64,000 bases of DNA from Eggerthia catenaformis OT 569 = DSM 20559 (GCF_000340375.1 NZ_KB446647.1:413409-477408); one strand, 5' to 3'; counted from the stretch's first letter, positions 45,048 through 54,309 are shown. A program made the numbers and translations. The notes: generated by a model from the letters alone, not told the origin.

Positions 45048-45749
45048 TTACCACTCTATATTTTCAATACTTTCTGGATTTTTATTAATTTCTATTTTTC
45101 TTACTTTTCCATTCTTCAAATGAATAACTTTATCAGCCATTGGTGATAATGCCATATTATGTGTAATAACTATAATTGTCATATGATATTTATCACACAT
45201 ATCTCTTAAAAGCTTTAATATAGCTTTCCCAGTCTGATAATCTAATGCCCCGGTTGGTTCATCACAAAGTAGCAACTTTGGATTTTTTGCGATAGCTCTG
45301 GCAATCGCAACTCTTTGCTGTTCACCTCCTGAAAGCTGAGATGGAAAGTTATCTTTACGCTCACTTAATCCTACTCTATCAAGGATAATTGCAGGGTCTA
45401 ATGGTTCTTTACATATCTGGGTAGCCAACTCTACATTTTCTATCGCCGTCAAATTATTAACAAGATTATAAAACTGAAAAACAAAGCCAATATCATCTCG
45501 ACGATAATTAGTCAACTGCAATTCGTTAAAATGAGCAATATTTTCTCCATCAACCAAGATAGTTCCGGAAGTAGGTGTATCCATTCCTCCTAAAAGATTC
45601 AGAACTGTTGTCTTACCGGCACCACTTGCTCCAACAATAATTACAAACTCACCTTTTTCACAACTGAAAGTAACACCATCATTAGCTTTAATAAGATTAT
45701 CACCCATATGATAAATTTTTTTAACATCTTCAAATTCAATAAGAGTCAT
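45048..45749 (-). CDS. MacB/LolD-type ABC exporter ATPase
   Basis: A 233-residue ATPase. Walker [17 protein letters not shown], signature [16 protein letters not shown], Walker [17 protein letters not shown] and the VITHN switch mark the LolD/MacB/FtsE group. It ends one base before the large FtsX-type permease and overlaps the start of the upstream flavoprotein by 14 bases. Together they form a two-gene type VII-like ABC system; no two-component regulator is adjacent. Confidence 0.95.
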   Translation of the reverse strand: MTLIEFEDVKKIYHMGDNLIKANDGVTFSCEKGEFVIIVGASGAGKTTVLNLLGGMDTPTSGTILVDGENIAHFNELQLTNYRRDDIGFVFQFYNLVNNLTAIENVELATQICKEPLDPAIILDRVGLSERKDNFPSQLSGGEQQRVAIARAIAKNPKLLLCDEPTGALDYQTGKAILKLLRDMCDKYHMTIIVITHNMALSPMADKVIHLKNGKVRKIEINKNPESIENIEW

Positions 45750-46854
45750 CTTTATCTATCCTTTCTATTCCTTGTGCAGCCTGGCTGGCACTCGCAAATG
45801 CAAAATGAAGATTATATCCTCCGCAATCACCGGTAATATTAAGTATTTCACCGGTAAAAAACAGATATGGATATTTTCTTGATTGAAAATTTTGATCAAG
45901 AGATCTGATATCTATTCCTCCTTTGCATACTTGTGCAAATGGAATTCCCCGAATAGAGCATACGGGGAGAACCAGATTTTTTAAATGCTCCGCCTTATTT
46001 CCCGGAAGATTATGAAGATAAGAAGCAAGTCTTGGATGAACAAACCCTTCTTCTTCAATATCTAAGGTGCTTAAAGCTAAAGCGTGAGCCACTTCCTCTA
46101 TACTCATATCCGGCAGCATATCTATATGGAGAATAGAATCTTTCTTAAAAAACCTGGAAAGCTGCATAATCGCAATCCCGCTTACTCCATAATCAGTAAA
46201 TAAAAGTTCACCTTTCTCTTGATGATTGTTAAGAGTAAATAATCCCTTTATTCGTATACCTTTTAAAGGCAATGGATGAACAAGTTCCATCTGAGTTAAT
46301 GAAGGTATGAAATCATAAAAAGGAATTTGTAAAGAAGATAAAATATCTTTACGTGAATACATCCCTGATAGCTTTCCTGCCGGCGTTCCCATCGAAACAA
46401 CAAGACAATCTGCATCATATGTTTTCTTTAATGTTTTAATAAGATATGAATCTTGATATTGAATTTGCGTAACTTCGGTATTACATATAATGGGAATATT
46501 CAAATTTCGGCAGTTTTCTAACAAAACTTTTTTAACTGATAATGCCTGTTCACTCATAGGATAAAGAAGATTGCCTAAATATTTTGTATAAAGACCCAGC
46601 TGTTTAAATTCTTCTTGGATATCATAGCTTAAAATAAGTTCTTTAACATAAGAAGGAAGATATCCGTCATAATGAGAGATTTTGATATCTTTATGAGAAA
46701 GATTACATCTTCCATTACCGGTAGCACTTAATTTTTTTAAAGGTTCTTTATTAGCTTCTAAAATTAAGATTTCGCTTTGGGGATTTTTCTGCTTGATTTT
46801 GATGGCACACATCACACCCGATGCCCCTGCACCAATGATAATAATTTTCTTCAT
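45736..46854 (-). CDS. HI0933/BaiN-like flavoprotein (NAD(P)/FAD-dependent)
   Basis: A 372-residue FAD protein of the HI0933/YhiN/BaiN family. The N-terminal dinucleotide fold is IIIGAGASGVMCAIKIK, the family motif ATGNGRCNLSHKDI follows (about 44-57), and near the C-terminus FFTGEILNITGDCGGYNLHFA is typical. The family name derives from BaiN, an enzyme linked to bile-acid reduction, but the general function is unknown and the annotation should not be read as bile-acid metabolism. It overlaps the following ABC ATPase gene by 14 bases. Confidence 0.92.
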   Translation of the reverse strand: MKKIIIIGAGASGVMCAIKIKQKNPQSEILILEANKEPLKKLSATGNGRCNLSHKDIKISHYDGYLPSYVKELILSYDIQEEFKQLGLYTKYLGNLLYPMSEQALSVKKVLLENCRNLNIPIICNTEVTQIQYQDSYLIKTLKKTYDADCLVVSMGTPAGKLSGMYSRKDILSSLQIPFYDFIPSLTQMELVHPLPLKGIRIKGLFTLNNHQEKGELLFTDYGVSGIAIMQLSRFFKKDSILHIDMLPDMSIEEVAHALALSTLDIEEEGFVHPRLASYLHNLPGNKAEHLKNLVLPVCSIRGIPFAQVCKGGIDIRSLDQNFQSRKYPYLFFTGEILNITGDCGGYNLHFAFASASQAAQGIERIDKDDSY

Positions 46855-46896
46855 ACTTCTATTTTAATGTATTTAAAGAGTATTTTCCATTTTTTA

Positions 46897-46925
46897 TTGA
46901 AAATAAATGAGGAAATGTATATAAT
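46897..46925 (+). promoter_or_regulatory. promoter of the yebC-like gene
   Basis: TTGAAA at 46897-46902 and TATAAT at 46920-46925 are separated by exactly 17 bases. Confidence 0.85.
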
Positions 46926-46964
46926 TGTTAAGTGATTTTGTATAAACAATAAGGAGGAAAAGCA

Positions 46965-47708
46965 ATGGGTAGAGCTCATGAAGTCAGAAAAGCGGCAATG
47001 GCTGCAACTGCTGCTAAGAAAACAAAATTATATTCTTATTATGGTAAAGAAATATATATGGCAGCTAAAGCAGGTGGCCCTGAACCGGATGCCAACCTCA
47101 GCTTAAGATCAATTATAAATAAAGCTAAGAAGGATCAGGTTCCAAATCATGTTATTAAGAATGCTTTAGATAAAGTAAAAAGTGGAACTGGTGAAGATTA
47201 CGAAGAAGTTCAGTTTGAAGGATTTGGTCCTAACGGTTCTACTGTTATCGTTAAATGCTTAACTGATAATATTAATAGAACTATTTCTCAGGTTAGACCG
47301 GCATTCACAAAAGCTAAGTCTAAATTAGGTGCAGAAGGTTCTGTTTCTTATCTATATAATGTAGAATCAGTGATTCAGTTTAAAGGTTTAGATGAAGAAG
47401 CTGTTTTAGATGCTTTAATTGAGGGAAATGTAGATGCTAAAGATATTCAGACATTAACTGATGGAAGTATCAAAATAACAGGTGAACCTACAGATTATAA
47501 TGCGATTAAGACAGCTATTCAGTCAATATTTAATGATGTTGATTTTGATATAGATGAAATTCAGACAACACCTACTGAACTTGTTGAATTAAATGATGAA
47601 GATATGGTTTTATTTGAAAGACTTATGAATCTTCTTAATGAATGTGAAGATGTAGATCAGATTTATCATAATGTTTCTAATTATGATGATGGAGGAGAAG
47701 AAGAATAA
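46965..47708 (+). CDS. YebC/PmpR-family protein (YeeN-like)
   Basis: A 247-residue YebC-family protein. The start MGRAHEVRKAAMAATAAKKT, then KLYSYYGKEIYMAAKAGGPE, is the YeeN subtype rather than the GHSKWANI type. Members have been described both as DNA-binding regulators and as ribosome-associated factors relieving stalling at proline motifs. It is plus-strand, after an AAGGAGG site and a consensus promoter, and ends in a terminator; it is not beside ruv genes. Confidence 0.93.
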   Translation: MGRAHEVRKAAMAATAAKKTKLYSYYGKEIYMAAKAGGPEPDANLSLRSIINKAKKDQVPNHVIKNALDKVKSGTGEDYEEVQFEGFGPNGSTVIVKCLTDNINRTISQVRPAFTKAKSKLGAEGSVSYLYNVESVIQFKGLDEEAVLDALIEGNVDAKDIQTLTDGSIKITGEPTDYNAIKTAIQSIFNDVDFDIDEIQTTPTELVELNDEDMVLFERLMNLLNECEDVDQIYHNVSNYDDGGEEE

Positions 47709-47723
47709 TCTTCTTCTTTTTTA
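47695..47723 (+). terminator. intrinsic terminator after the yebC-like gene
   Basis: Arms AGAAGAAGA and TCTTCTTCT around ATAA, then six T. The stop codon lies in the loop. The MBL gene starts four bases later. Confidence 0.8.
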
Positions 47724-47726
47724 TTT

Positions 47727-48401
47727 ATGAAAATCACATTAATCAAACATTCTGCCGTTTTAATAGAAATGAATAATCATCAGCTTCTCTTCGACTATTA
47801 TGATGGTGAAATAAATCTTAATAAAAACAAGCCATTATATATCTTTGCTAGTCATTCTCATCAAGATCATTATTCTAATAAAATATTCTTTCTTAATCAT
47901 CCCCATAAAATTTATATATTAAGTGATGATATCCAAACATCAGTCAAAGCATATCAAGTTTCCCCTCATCAAATCTATACAATAGATGATCTTATTATTG
48001 AAACATATTTATCTACCGATCTTGGCGTTGCCTTTAGAGTTAATACTGAAGACAAAGAAATTTATTTTGCCGGTGATCTTCATAATTGGCATTGGATTGG
48101 TGAACCTAAAGATTTTTTAAATAAGCAAAAAACAATATATACACAAGAATTAAAACGTATTAGCAAACACCGATATGATATTAGTTTTGTGGTAGTAGAT
48201 GATCGTTTAGAAGATACAATGTTTGAAGGTCTACAAGAATTTCTAAAAACTGTACAGTCACATTATATTTTTCCTATTCATTATTTTGAAAATTATACTA
48301 TTTCTTCGAAATTAAAAAAAGAGAAACTTGATAATCCTTATCATGCTTCTCTTCTCTATCCTGATCATAATTATTTCAACCAACACTTATTTGAATCATG
48401 A
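47727..48401 (+). CDS. metallo-beta-lactamase-fold hydrolase
   Basis: A 224-residue MBL-fold protein, related to UlaG-like hydrolases. The metal motif reads FASHSHQDHYSN (HxHxDH), followed by FAGDLHNWHW and FPIHYFENYT near the C-terminus. Substrate unknown. The start ATG lies just after the T run of the yebC terminator and has no ribosome site, so it relies on read-through or translation re-initiation from yebC or is leaderless. The N-terminus itself (MKITLIKHSAVLIE) fits the family well. Confidence 0.82.
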   Translation: MKITLIKHSAVLIEMNNHQLLFDYYDGEINLNKNKPLYIFASHSHQDHYSNKIFFLNHPHKIYILSDDIQTSVKAYQVSPHQIYTIDDLIIETYLSTDLGVAFRVNTEDKEIYFAGDLHNWHWIGEPKDFLNKQKTIYTQELKRISKHRYDISFVVVDDRLEDTMFEGLQEFLKTVQSHYIFPIHYFENYTISSKLKKEKLDNPYHASLLYPDHNYFNQHLFES

Positions 48402-48431
48402 ATAATAATATATTCCCATAAGAATATATTC

Positions 48432-48464
48432 AAAGCATATGCATCCTATAGCATATGCTTTTCT
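48432..48464 (+). terminator. terminator after MBL gene
   Basis: Arms AAAGCATATGC and GCATATGCTTTT form an 11-base stem around an 8-base loop, ending in T-rich sequence. A second weaker AT hairpin sits just before it (48407-48430). Confidence 0.7.
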
Positions 48465-48510
48465 ATAATCATCCATATATTAATATTAACATGAATTGTT
48501 TTTATCTGAA

Positions 48511-49446
48511 TTATAATGTTGTAACCATAACATCCATAGTACCATCAAAACAAATGGTTTCTATATCATTACAGATAACAAAATTATCTCCTTTACTGAC
48601 AAATTCTCCATTTAAGGAACCTTCTCCTTCAATAACTGTTAGAAGTGAAAATGGCTGATCATGTTGTATAGTACACTCTCCTCCAATACGATATTTATAA
48701 ACACTTAGAAATTTGCATTTAAGATATTGTGTTACATTGCCATTATCCAGCTTACTATTCATAAATAGTTTATTTTGTTCTAGATCAGCCGGTACCTTTG
48801 CAACATCAATTGATTGTTTAATATGAAGCTCTCTTTCATTTCCTTCTTTATCTTTACGATGATAATCATAAACACGATAAGTAATATCACTGGACTGCTG
48901 TGCTTCATAAATTAATGATCCGCTGCAAATAGCATGAAGTGTTCCCGAAGGAATGTAAAAAAAATCTCCTTTATTGATATTAATAACATTTAATAAATGA
49001 TCATAATCATCATTTTCAACAGCACTAATAAATTCTTCTTTAGTACGAGCATGATGACCCATAACCATTTTAGTCTTGCCTTTAGTTCCCAATACATACC
49101 AAGATTCTGTTTTACCTAATGAGTTCTCATATTTTTTAGCATATTCATCATCCGGATGAACCTGAACACTTAAATCCTCTGAAGCATCAATGATCTTTAC
49201 TAACAAAGGAAATTGCTCAGATTTGATATTCCCAAATAATTCACGGTGTTTCTGATAAAGCTGTGATAAAGTCATACCTGCATATTCACCATTTGCGATT
49301 TGACAATCCCCATTAGGATGTGCAGAAATAACCCACGCTTCTCCTGTTGTTTCACTAGGCAAATCATAACCATATTCATCTCTTAATCTTGTTCCACCCC
49401 AAATTTTATCTTGTAATACCGGTATCATCTTTAATATATGTCCCAT
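48511..49446 (-). CDS. manA: mannose-6-phosphate isomerase (class I)
   Basis: Zinc enzyme interconverting mannose-6-phosphate and fructose-6-phosphate. The start MGHILKMIPVLQDKIWGG is chosen for its GGAGG site 8 bases upstream; the open frame reaches ten codons further. Metal and active-site motifs are visible: LSVQVHPDDEYAKKYEN (Gln, His), the Glu in KTESWYVLGTK, and YIPSGTLHAICSG (His). At 311 residues it is the short Firmicute form. Monocistronic, with a promoter directly upstream. Confidence 0.95.
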   Translation of the reverse strand: MGHILKMIPVLQDKIWGGTRLRDEYGYDLPSETTGEAWVISAHPNGDCQIANGEYAGMTLSQLYQKHRELFGNIKSEQFPLLVKIIDASEDLSVQVHPDDEYAKKYENSLGKTESWYVLGTKGKTKMVMGHHARTKEEFISAVENDDYDHLLNVININKGDFFYIPSGTLHAICSGSLIYEAQQSSDITYRVYDYHRKDKEGNERELHIKQSIDVAKVPADLEQNKLFMNSKLDNGNVTQYLKCKFLSVYKYRIGGECTIQHDQPFSLLTVIEGEGSLNGEFVSKGDNFVICNDIETICFDGTMDVMVTTL

Positions 49447-49464
49447 AATATACCTCCTTCTCTT

Positions 49465-49492
49465 ATTGTATTCCATTAAATCAGACTGTAAA
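49465..49492 (-). promoter_or_regulatory. promoter of manA
   Basis: TTTACA at 49487-49492 and TACAAT at 49465-49470, 16 bases apart, 19 bases upstream of the manA start. Confidence 0.7.
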
Positions 49493-49540
49493 GCTAAATA
49501 ATAAGCTTTCTAAACTGTTTTCATAAAAACAGATAAAAAG

Positions 49541-49996
49541 TCATTGTTGATGAAACCATTTTTCAAATTCTTCCTGCTCATCTTCACAAAAAACAGGATA
49601 TTCTCTTTTTCTTAACATACCGGCAAAAACTCCATCACCATTAACTATTGTATGTGAGAAAGTGCCGTCATAAATATGTCCATAACCACAACTTGGTGAA
49701 TTCTTCTTTAGAATAAAAACGTCAATATAATCATTATCAACACGACTGATTTCTTTTTTTGCTCCTTGAACAAAAGACTCTGTAATATTTTTTCCATGAC
49801 ATGTCTTGATAACCAATGGGTCAGATGAAATAATTTCTGAAGAATCTCTAGGTATAGAAAGACCTCCTTTTATTTCCGGACAAAATAATACACATTCATA
49901 TGTTTCATATAATTTCTTAATCCATTCCGTCTGATTGCTGTCTCCTCTATAGGTACAACAGATTCCTATAAGACAACTGCTTATTCCTATCCTCAT
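49541..49996 (-). CDS. DUF523 family protein
   Basis: A 151-residue protein of the DUF523 (YbbK-like) family, marked by MRIGISSCLIGICCTYRGDS at the start and VFILKKNSPSCGYGHIYDGT in the middle. Conserved cysteines (SSCLIG, CPE, SPSCG) suggest a metal or iron-sulfur site. No experimental function is known to me. It is transcribed divergently from the small membrane protein gene from a shared palindromic promoter. Confidence 0.9.
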   Translation of the reverse strand: MRIGISSCLIGICCTYRGDSNQTEWIKKLYETYECVLFCPEIKGGLSIPRDSSEIISSDPLVIKTCHGKNITESFVQGAKKEISRVDNDYIDVFILKKNSPSCGYGHIYDGTFSHTIVNGDGVFAGMLRKREYPVFCEDEQEEFEKWFHQQ

Positions 49997-50012
49997 ATGC
50001 TCTCTCCTGTTT

Positions 50013-50055
50013 GTATTATAGCATATTGAATAAATAAGTTAATATGCTATAATAC
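50013..50055. promoter_or_regulatory. palindromic divergent promoter
   Basis: Perfect 15-base inverted repeats GTATTATAGCATATT (50013-50027) and AATATGCTATAATAC (50041-50055) flank a 13-base spacer. The plus promoter is TTGAAT (50026-50031), 16 bases, TATAAT (50048-50053). The minus promoter is TTAACT (50037-50042), 16 bases, TATAAT (50015-50020). The two share DNA face to face, so the DUF523 gene and the small membrane protein gene are driven from one overlapping element. Confidence 0.82.
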
Positions 50056-50075
50056 TATCATTGAGGTGATAAAAA

Positions 50076-50264
50076 ATGCAGGAATTAAAAGAACATAAAT
50101 ATATGGATCTGCTTACTACAATCGCCTATATTATTTCCATAGTCTTGATTGTAATAGGAGCCATAACTAATAATTGGGCACTATATTTATTAATCGTTGT
50201 ATTTGTTATTATATTATTTAGACTGACTGGATATATTATTGATCGTATACATGAAAGAAAATAG
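50076..50264 (+). CDS. small membrane protein of two segments
   Basis: A 62-residue protein with two membrane helices (about 11-27 and 30-50) joined by a short turn (GAITNNWALY). A GAGGTGAT site precedes the ATG by 6 bases, and a good promoter lies upstream. It has no recognised family. Its gene is divergent from DUF523 and ends in a shared terminator. Confidence 0.72.
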   Translation: MQELKEHKYMDLLTTIAYIISIVLIVIGAITNNWALYLLIVVFVIILFRLTGYIIDRIHERK

Positions 50265-50298
50265 AAGGCTAATGAGAAGCCTTCTTTTTTCTTTTCAT
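50262..50298. terminator. bidirectional terminator
   Basis: Arms AGAAGGCT and AGCCTTCT around a six-base loop; a T run follows on the plus strand for the small membrane gene. On the minus strand, the hairpin overlaps the end of the D-alanyl carboxypeptidase gene and is followed by ATTTTC. Confidence 0.78.
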
Positions 50299-51516
50299 TT
50301 TCTTTTTTATCCCAATTATTAATAACATAATAATAAGTAATACAAGTGCAGTCATTTTTATAATAAACATAATCAATGAAAACTGATCAAATGGGTAAGA
50401 GCGTTTAATATAAATAGGAATATAAGCTTGTTCTTTACTGCCATCATACACTGATATTCTGCCTAAATAAGTACCTTCATAAATAGAAGCTTTTAAAGTA
50501 TGATTGCCTTTTATTTTCACTTTAATATTATTTGCTCTAACGCTTTTATCAACAAAGACAGATATTTCATTCATCGATTTTAATCTATAATTAGAAGCTT
50601 TAGAAAATAAAACACGATAATTATTTATAGTTTCACCCTTATCATATAAATGGATAAGCTTTTTATTTAAGACTATATGCTTATAAACATTATTTGCATC
50701 TATAATATGGCTAGCACGTACTTTTCTTTCTTTGCCAAGATTATTGGCACCGGCTCCTCCTGTCACCCCAAACAGCTTATGACCCTGATATTCATAAGCA
50801 CTTGCAAGACAATGCTTGGCTTCCGGTGTATATCCACTTTTTGCACCATTAATATATTTAATGTCAACACCCGATGATAAGTTGTTTTTTCTTAAAGTAG
50901 AAGCAAAAATAAGCTTGTTGCCGGAAGCAGTATATTTTCTACCATTAAAAATAGTTTTGAAATTATTATTTTTATAAGCTTCTTCAAGTATTTTCACCAT
51001 ATCTCGACAAGTAGAATAATGTTCAGGATGATGAAGCCCTGATGTATTCATAAAATGTGTAAATTTCATTCCTAATTTCTTGCATACTTTATTCATTTCT
51101 TTGACACATGCCTCTTCACTGCCATAAAGTGTTCTTCCCAAAGCATAACAAGCATCTGCACCGGAAGGAAATAATGCCCCATAAAGCAAATCTCTATAAG
51201 TAACATATTCACCAGGCATAAAACCGGCTACACTGGCTCCCTCCTTAAACCACTTATCAGTATCCTTATAAGTGATTTTAACTTTTGCATTTAAATCTGT
51301 GATTTTTTCTAATGCAACATAAGCTGTCATAATTTTAGTCATTGAAGCGGGATACATTTTTTTATCAGCATTCTTCTCATAAAGAACCTGTCCGGATGAG
51401 GCATCATAAAAGAAAGCTGTCTGTGAATATAATTCATATTCATTTTTTGCTGATATTTGATTTATTTGCATAAACAATACAAATACAGCCATCACTATAA
51501 TTATTAATTTTTTCAT
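50269..51516 (-). CDS. D-alanyl-D-alanine carboxypeptidase (DacF/PBP5-like)
   Basis: Low-molecular-mass penicillin-binding protein (415 residues) trimming the last D-Ala of peptidoglycan stem peptides. A signal peptide (1-23) precedes the S11 domain with SMTK (58-61). The second motif reads SGA (118-120) where SxN is usual, and the third reads KSG (226-228) rather than KTG. A C-terminal beta-domain and a closing membrane segment (about 384-407) with a basic tail anchor it. It lies downstream of ileS after a hairpin, with its own GAGGAGT site. Confidence 0.92.
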   Translation of the reverse strand: MKKLIIIVMAVFVLFMQINQISAKNEYELYSQTAFFYDASSGQVLYEKNADKKMYPASMTKIMTAYVALEKITDLNAKVKITYKDTDKWFKEGASVAGFMPGEYVTYRDLLYGALFPSGADACYALGRTLYGSEEACVKEMNKVCKKLGMKFTHFMNTSGLHHPEHYSTCRDMVKILEEAYKNNNFKTIFNGRKYTASGNKLIFASTLRKNNLSSGVDIKYINGAKSGYTPEAKHCLASAYEYQGHKLFGVTGGAGANNLGKERKVRASHIIDANNVYKHIVLNKKLIHLYDKGETINNYRVLFSKASNYRLKSMNEISVFVDKSVRANNIKVKIKGNHTLKASIYEGTYLGRISVYDGSKEQAYIPIYIKRSYPFDQFSLIMFIIKMTALVLLIIMLLIIGIKKKMKRKKKASH

Positions 51517-51529
51517 ATTGACTCCTCAA

Positions 51530-51557
51530 AATCTTAAAGGGTACTTTAAGTACCCTT
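51530..51557 (-). terminator. hairpin after ileS
   Basis: Arms AAGGGTACTT and AAGTACCCTT with one or two loop bases at 51536-51557, then TAAGATTTT on the minus strand. It overlaps the ileS stop codon; the weak T run may allow read-through into the carboxypeptidase gene. Confidence 0.6.
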
Positions 51558-54309
51558 ATAATCTTATTTTCTTAATAACCTGAGAACATCTTGGACATAA
51601 ACCGGTTGTGTGGTTCAGTGTTCCCTTGTCAAAGTGATTCCAGCATCTTGGACATTGATCACCTTCAAACTTTTCAGTTTTACAGAATAATGAATCATAT
51701 TCATTTAAGCCATCAGTCTGATCCGTAATATCTGCTTTAGCAACGATAAATAAGGTAGCCATTTCATCTTTAAGTTCTGCTAAATCTTTATATTCATCTT
51801 TTAAAGAAATAGTTACTTTGGCTTCCATATTAGATTTGATAATTTTATTTTGACGTAATTCTTCCAATGATTTCATCACATCAGAACGCACTGTTAAAAA
51901 TCTTTCAAATCTTTCAATTATTTGTTCCTGATCTTTAATATTAAACAGTTCTGGTGATTTTTCTAGAAAAATAGATTCTTCTTTATGATTATCACAGTTA
52001 AAATAATCATGAATTTCTTCAGCAGTAAAGACTAGAACAGGTGAAATAAGCTTAGTAATTGTTTTTGCACAGTAATAAAGCACCGTCTGTACCTTTCTTC
52101 TTCTAGAATCTTCTTTATCATTACAATAAAGTATATCTTTTGTGAAATCCATATAGAAAGAAGACATTGTATTTGTCAGATAGTTTAAAATAACTTTATT
52201 AGCTCCACTGAAATCATATTTGTTCATTGAATCATGATATTCAGTAAGGACTGTATTTAATTTAGCCAGCATATATATATCAACAGAATCTAATAAATCA
52301 ATTGAAACTAAGTTATTTTCTTTAAAATCATTAAGATTTCCTAACATAAATCTTAACGTATTTCTAATCTTTCGATATGACTCAGAAACACCTTTCATAA
52401 TTTCCTGTGAAATACGTACATCACTCTGATAATCACATGTTGTTGCCCATAATCTTAAAATATCCGCTCCATACTGATTAACAATCTTAATCGGATCAAC
52501 TGTATTACCTAGTGATTTAGACATTTTATTGCCATTACCATCCAAAACAAAACCATGTGATAAGACTTGTTTATATGGTGATTGTCCATGAACCGCTGTT
52601 CCAATAATTAAAGAAGAATTAAACCAGCCACGATATTGATCTGATCCTTCAAAATAAAGATCAGCAGGATAGCGATATCCTCTTTCAATCAATACACCCG
52701 TATGAGATGACCCTGAATCAAACCAAACATCCATAATATCTTTTTCTTTCTTAAAAATACCATTTGGTGAATGTTCATTTACATATCCTTCAGGAAGAAG
52801 ATCTTTCTCTTCTCTTTCAAACCATACATTAGACCCAAATTCTCTAAAAAGCTTTGAAATATGATCAAATACTTCTTTTTCAATAATTGGTGTTCCATCT
52901 TCACAATAGAAAATAGGAATAGGCACACCCCATGTTCTCTGTCTTGAAATACACCAGTCTCCACGATCTTTAATCATGTTATAAATTCTAATATGACCCC
53001 ACTCATTGACCCAGTCAACTTTATCAATTTCATCTAACAGTTTCTCTCTAATTTTATCAATTGAACAAAACCATTGATCGGTAGCTCTAAAAATAATAGG
53101 TTTCTTAGTCCGCCAGTCATGAGGATAACTATGTGTAATCCATGTAAGATTTAATAAATCCCCCTGTTCATATAATCTCTCAGTAACTGTTTTATTAGCA
53201 TCTTCAACATACTGTCCTGCTAACCATTCTCCACAGTCTTCCATCATACAACCATGTTCATCAACATTAACATAGACAGGAATATTATAATCATGACAGA
53301 TATTAAAGTCATCAACACCAAATCCGGAAGCTGTATGAACACATCCGGTTCCTGATTCTGTTGTTACATGATCTCCACATATTACTAAAGATTCACGATC
53401 CGGATATAACGGATGTACTGTCGTTATATATTCAGCTTCTTTACCGGTAAATCTTTGAATTACTTCTTTTTCTTTTAAATCAAAAATCTCCCATAATGAA
53501 TCAATCAATTCTTCTAAAACGATAAGATTTCCCTTTTCACTCTTTACTACTGCATAAGTATAGTTAGGATTTAAACAAATAGCCTGATCAGCAGGAACAG
53601 TCCAAGGAGTCGTAGTCCAAATAACAAAATATGTATCTTTATTATCTAATAAGCCTTTTCCATCTTTAACTTTAAATTTTACATAAATAGTAGGAGCTTT
53701 AACATCATGATATTCAACTTCAGCTTCAGCCAATGCTGATTCACTTGATGGTGACCAGTATACAGGTTTCAAACCTTTATAAATAAGTCCGTCTAATGCC
53801 ATTTTGGCAAAAACGTCAATCTGGTTAGCTTCAAACTCCTTAAATAGCGTAAGGTATGGATGCTTGTAATCAGCAAATGTTCCCACTCTTATACATTGCT
53901 CCATCTGTTTTTGAACCTGCTTTAATGCATAATCATAACATTTTTTTCTAAAATCAGCAGTAGACATAGATTTTCTATCTACGCCTAATTTTTGAATAGC
54001 ATTCTCTATAGGTAAACCATGAGTATCCCAGCCTGGAATATACGGAACATGATAGCCTTCTAATGTTTTATGTCGTACAATAACATCTTTAATAATCTTG
54101 TTTAACATATGCCCAATATGCATGTTTCCATTTGCATATGGAGGTCCATCATGAAAAATCCAGTCTTCTTTATCTTCATTCATCTTTGTAACTTTTTCAT
54201 ACATAGAAGCATTATTCCAGCGTTCTACATATTGCGGTTCTTTAGCCGGTAATTTGCCACGCATTTCAAAATCAGTACGTGGCATTAATAAAGTGTTTTT
54301 ATAGTCCAT
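51556..54309 (-). CDS. ileS: isoleucyl-tRNA synthetase
   Basis: Class I synthetase of 917 residues that charges tRNA-Ile, the eubacterial zinc-binding type. HIGH motif PPYANGNMHIGHML (about 56-69), editing domain in the middle, KMSKS loop GNKMSKSLGN, and a C-terminal zinc site CPRCWNHF...CPRC. A long T-box leader with an Ile (AUC) specifier sits directly upstream. It lies at the end of the sepF-ylmH-divIVA-ileS cluster, as in many Firmicutes. Confidence 0.97.
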   Translation of the reverse strand: MDYKNTLLMPRTDFEMRGKLPAKEPQYVERWNNASMYEKVTKMNEDKEDWIFHDGPPYANGNMHIGHMLNKIIKDVIVRHKTLEGYHVPYIPGWDTHGLPIENAIQKLGVDRKSMSTADFRKKCYDYALKQVQKQMEQCIRVGTFADYKHPYLTLFKEFEANQIDVFAKMALDGLIYKGLKPVYWSPSSESALAEAEVEYHDVKAPTIYVKFKVKDGKGLLDNKDTYFVIWTTTPWTVPADQAICLNPNYTYAVVKSEKGNLIVLEELIDSLWEIFDLKEKEVIQRFTGKEAEYITTVHPLYPDRESLVICGDHVTTESGTGCVHTASGFGVDDFNICHDYNIPVYVNVDEHGCMMEDCGEWLAGQYVEDANKTVTERLYEQGDLLNLTWITHSYPHDWRTKKPIIFRATDQWFCSIDKIREKLLDEIDKVDWVNEWGHIRIYNMIKDRGDWCISRQRTWGVPIPIFYCEDGTPIIEKEVFDHISKLFREFGSNVWFEREEKDLLPEGYVNEHSPNGIFKKEKDIMDVWFDSGSSHTGVLIERGYRYPADLYFEGSDQYRGWFNSSLIIGTAVHGQSPYKQVLSHGFVLDGNGNKMSKSLGNTVDPIKIVNQYGADILRLWATTCDYQSDVRISQEIMKGVSESYRKIRNTLRFMLGNLNDFKENNLVSIDLLDSVDIYMLAKLNTVLTEYHDSMNKYDFSGANKVILNYLTNTMSSFYMDFTKDILYCNDKEDSRRRKVQTVLYYCAKTITKLISPVLVFTAEEIHDYFNCDNHKEESIFLEKSPELFNIKDQEQIIERFERFLTVRSDVMKSLEELRQNKIIKSNMEAKVTISLKDEYKDLAELKDEMATLFIVAKADITDQTDGLNEYDSLFCKTEKFEGDQCPRCWNHFDKGTLNHTTGLCPRCSQVIKKIRL

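Noticed and set aside
45736..46854. Bile-acid reductase (BaiN) as a specific function
   Set aside because: The family is broad (HI0933-like) and present in organisms with no bile-acid metabolism; no bai genes are nearby.
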